A stretch of 6,758 nucleotides of DNA. Source: Planctomycetota bacterium (GTDB taxonomy: Bacteria; Planctomycetota; Planctomycetia; Planctomycetales; Planctomycetaceae). The notes below the pieces were generated by a model. It was given only the letters and a program-made list of their open reading frames with translations, did not search any database and was not told the DNA's origin. The DNA lies in assembly GCA_023429275.1 (NCBI GenBank), contig JAEYWB010000409.1:1-6758 (forward strand), in the 5' to 3' direction. This document shows, one piece after another, positions 6,221 to 6,758 of the stretch; within the stretch, counting starts at the first letter, position 1, and each line of letters starts with the position of its first letter. The translations under genes and the position numbers were made by a program.

Positions 6221-6758
6221 TCAGTTCGGGACAGGGGAACTTGGCTCCGCAGGGGTCATGATCAATGTACTGGAAGCCGGCCCGACGAGTCCTTCCCTGA
6301 GAACAAGCCGTCGATCCGCTTCCGACTCGTACACGTCGGATTCGGCGGTCCCCGGCCAGGTCACGGAGATCCGGCAGTTCCCCGTCTGCTGTCCAAGCCC
6401 GAAGAACAGGCGGGGCTGATGCGATGCGCAATAGCTCGTCCCGCCAGCGAGGTGCTGGACCAGCACGGTCTCGCCGCACCGGACTTCTACCCGGGCCCCG
6501 ACGGCATCGCGGGGGCCATTTGTCCCCTGGAGATCGATCTGGAGCCGATGTCCCTGTTGCGACTCGTTCCGCAGGAGCACAAGGGGATCGTTCTGATTGA
6601 CGACAGCCAGGTCGGGCCGACCATCATCGTCAAAATCGCCGGTGGCCACCGCCCGGCCGAGATACCGTTTCTCAAAATAAGGACCGGACCGCTCCGAGAT
6701 CTCGATCCATCGGCGGCGACCGTCGTACTGGAAGAGTTGCGAGGCCATGTACCACGCC
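6221..6758 (-). CDS. CRTAC1-like FG-GAP / ASPIC-UnbV protein (5'-truncated)
   Basis: The frame is open to the window edge. About 178 C-terminal residues and a TGA stop (6221-6223) are visible, so the ATG at 6748 is almost certainly internal. Reading from there, residues 4-34 (QLFQYDGRRRW, ISERSGPYFEKRYLGR) match the last propeller blade of CRTAC1-type proteins. A calcium loop GDFDDDGRPD (37-46) and VLLRNES (57-63) follow. An ASPIC/UnbV domain (about 69-150) then shows GTNGPRDAVGARVEV (75-89), GGTSYCASHQPRLFFGLG (102-119) and VTWPGT (129-134). After it comes a short Ser/Pro-rich tail. Relatives are exported and bind calcium; their function in bacteria is poorly known. The cytochrome gene begins 4 bp downstream, so the two are co-transcribed. 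Cys107 and Cys125 might pair in the oxidising exterior, which is speculative. The family call is firm, but the N-terminal part cannot be judged. Confidence 0.88.
   Translation of the reverse strand, partial: AWYMASQLFQYDGRRRWIEISERSGPYFEKRYLGRAVATGDFDDDGRPDLAVVNQNDPLVLLRNESQQGHRLQIDLQGTNGPRDAVGARVEVRCGETVLVQHLAGGTSYCASHQPRLFFGLGQQTGNCRISVTWPGTAESDVYESEADRRLVLREGLVGPASSTLIMTPAEPSSPVPN

Overview
The window is GC-rich and densely coding. It looks like a planctomycete (Planctomycetota) chromosome. That is an inference from gene content: a polysaccharide-export protein with the AYENDV-type motif I associate with planctomycetes, a secreted seven-bladed FG-GAP protein, a CRTAC1-type ASPIC/UnbV protein, and a multihaem cytochrome fused to TPRs. 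Several genes lack a clear Shine-Dalgarno sequence. I cannot name a genus, and Acidobacteriota carry some of the same families.

Layout, left to right. (1) 1-1341 (+): 3' part of a polysaccharide export (SLBB) protein with a long Pro/Gly-rich insertion; its 5' end lies outside the window. A small hairpin (1350-1377) sits in the 48-bp convergent gap. (2) 1390-2631 (-): exported FG-GAP/VCBS beta-propeller with seven calcium-loop motifs. (3) 2770-2852 (+): tRNA-Leu(CAG), with a plausible sigma-70 promoter (2721-2748) and a strong intrinsic terminator (2867-2906). (4) 3102-4265 (+): membrane-anchored TPR protein. (5) 4285-6216 (-): membrane-anchored seven-haem c-type cytochrome with a C-terminal TPR domain, convergent with gene 4 and separated from it by 19 bp. 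A long imperfect inverted repeat covers that junction. (6) 6221-6758 (-): C-terminal part of a CRTAC1-like FG-GAP/ASPIC-UnbV protein, 4 bp upstream of the cytochrome gene and so in the same operon; its 5' end lies outside the window.

The right half (genes 4-6) is the most interesting part. It holds a probable extracytoplasmic module made of a CRTAC1-like propeller protein, a seven-haem cytochrome with a TPR docking domain, and a second membrane-anchored TPR protein. All the parts belong to recognisable families. I know of no assigned function for the combination, and a redox or surface-assembly role is only inferred. The left half (export protein, secreted propeller) also concerns the cell surface but shares no operon with the right half.

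No stretch longer than 300 bases lacks a gene. The longest is 2853-3101, which holds the tRNA terminator, a weak candidate promoter and a ribosome binding site. I saw no transposase, CRISPR array, prophage gene or rRNA.
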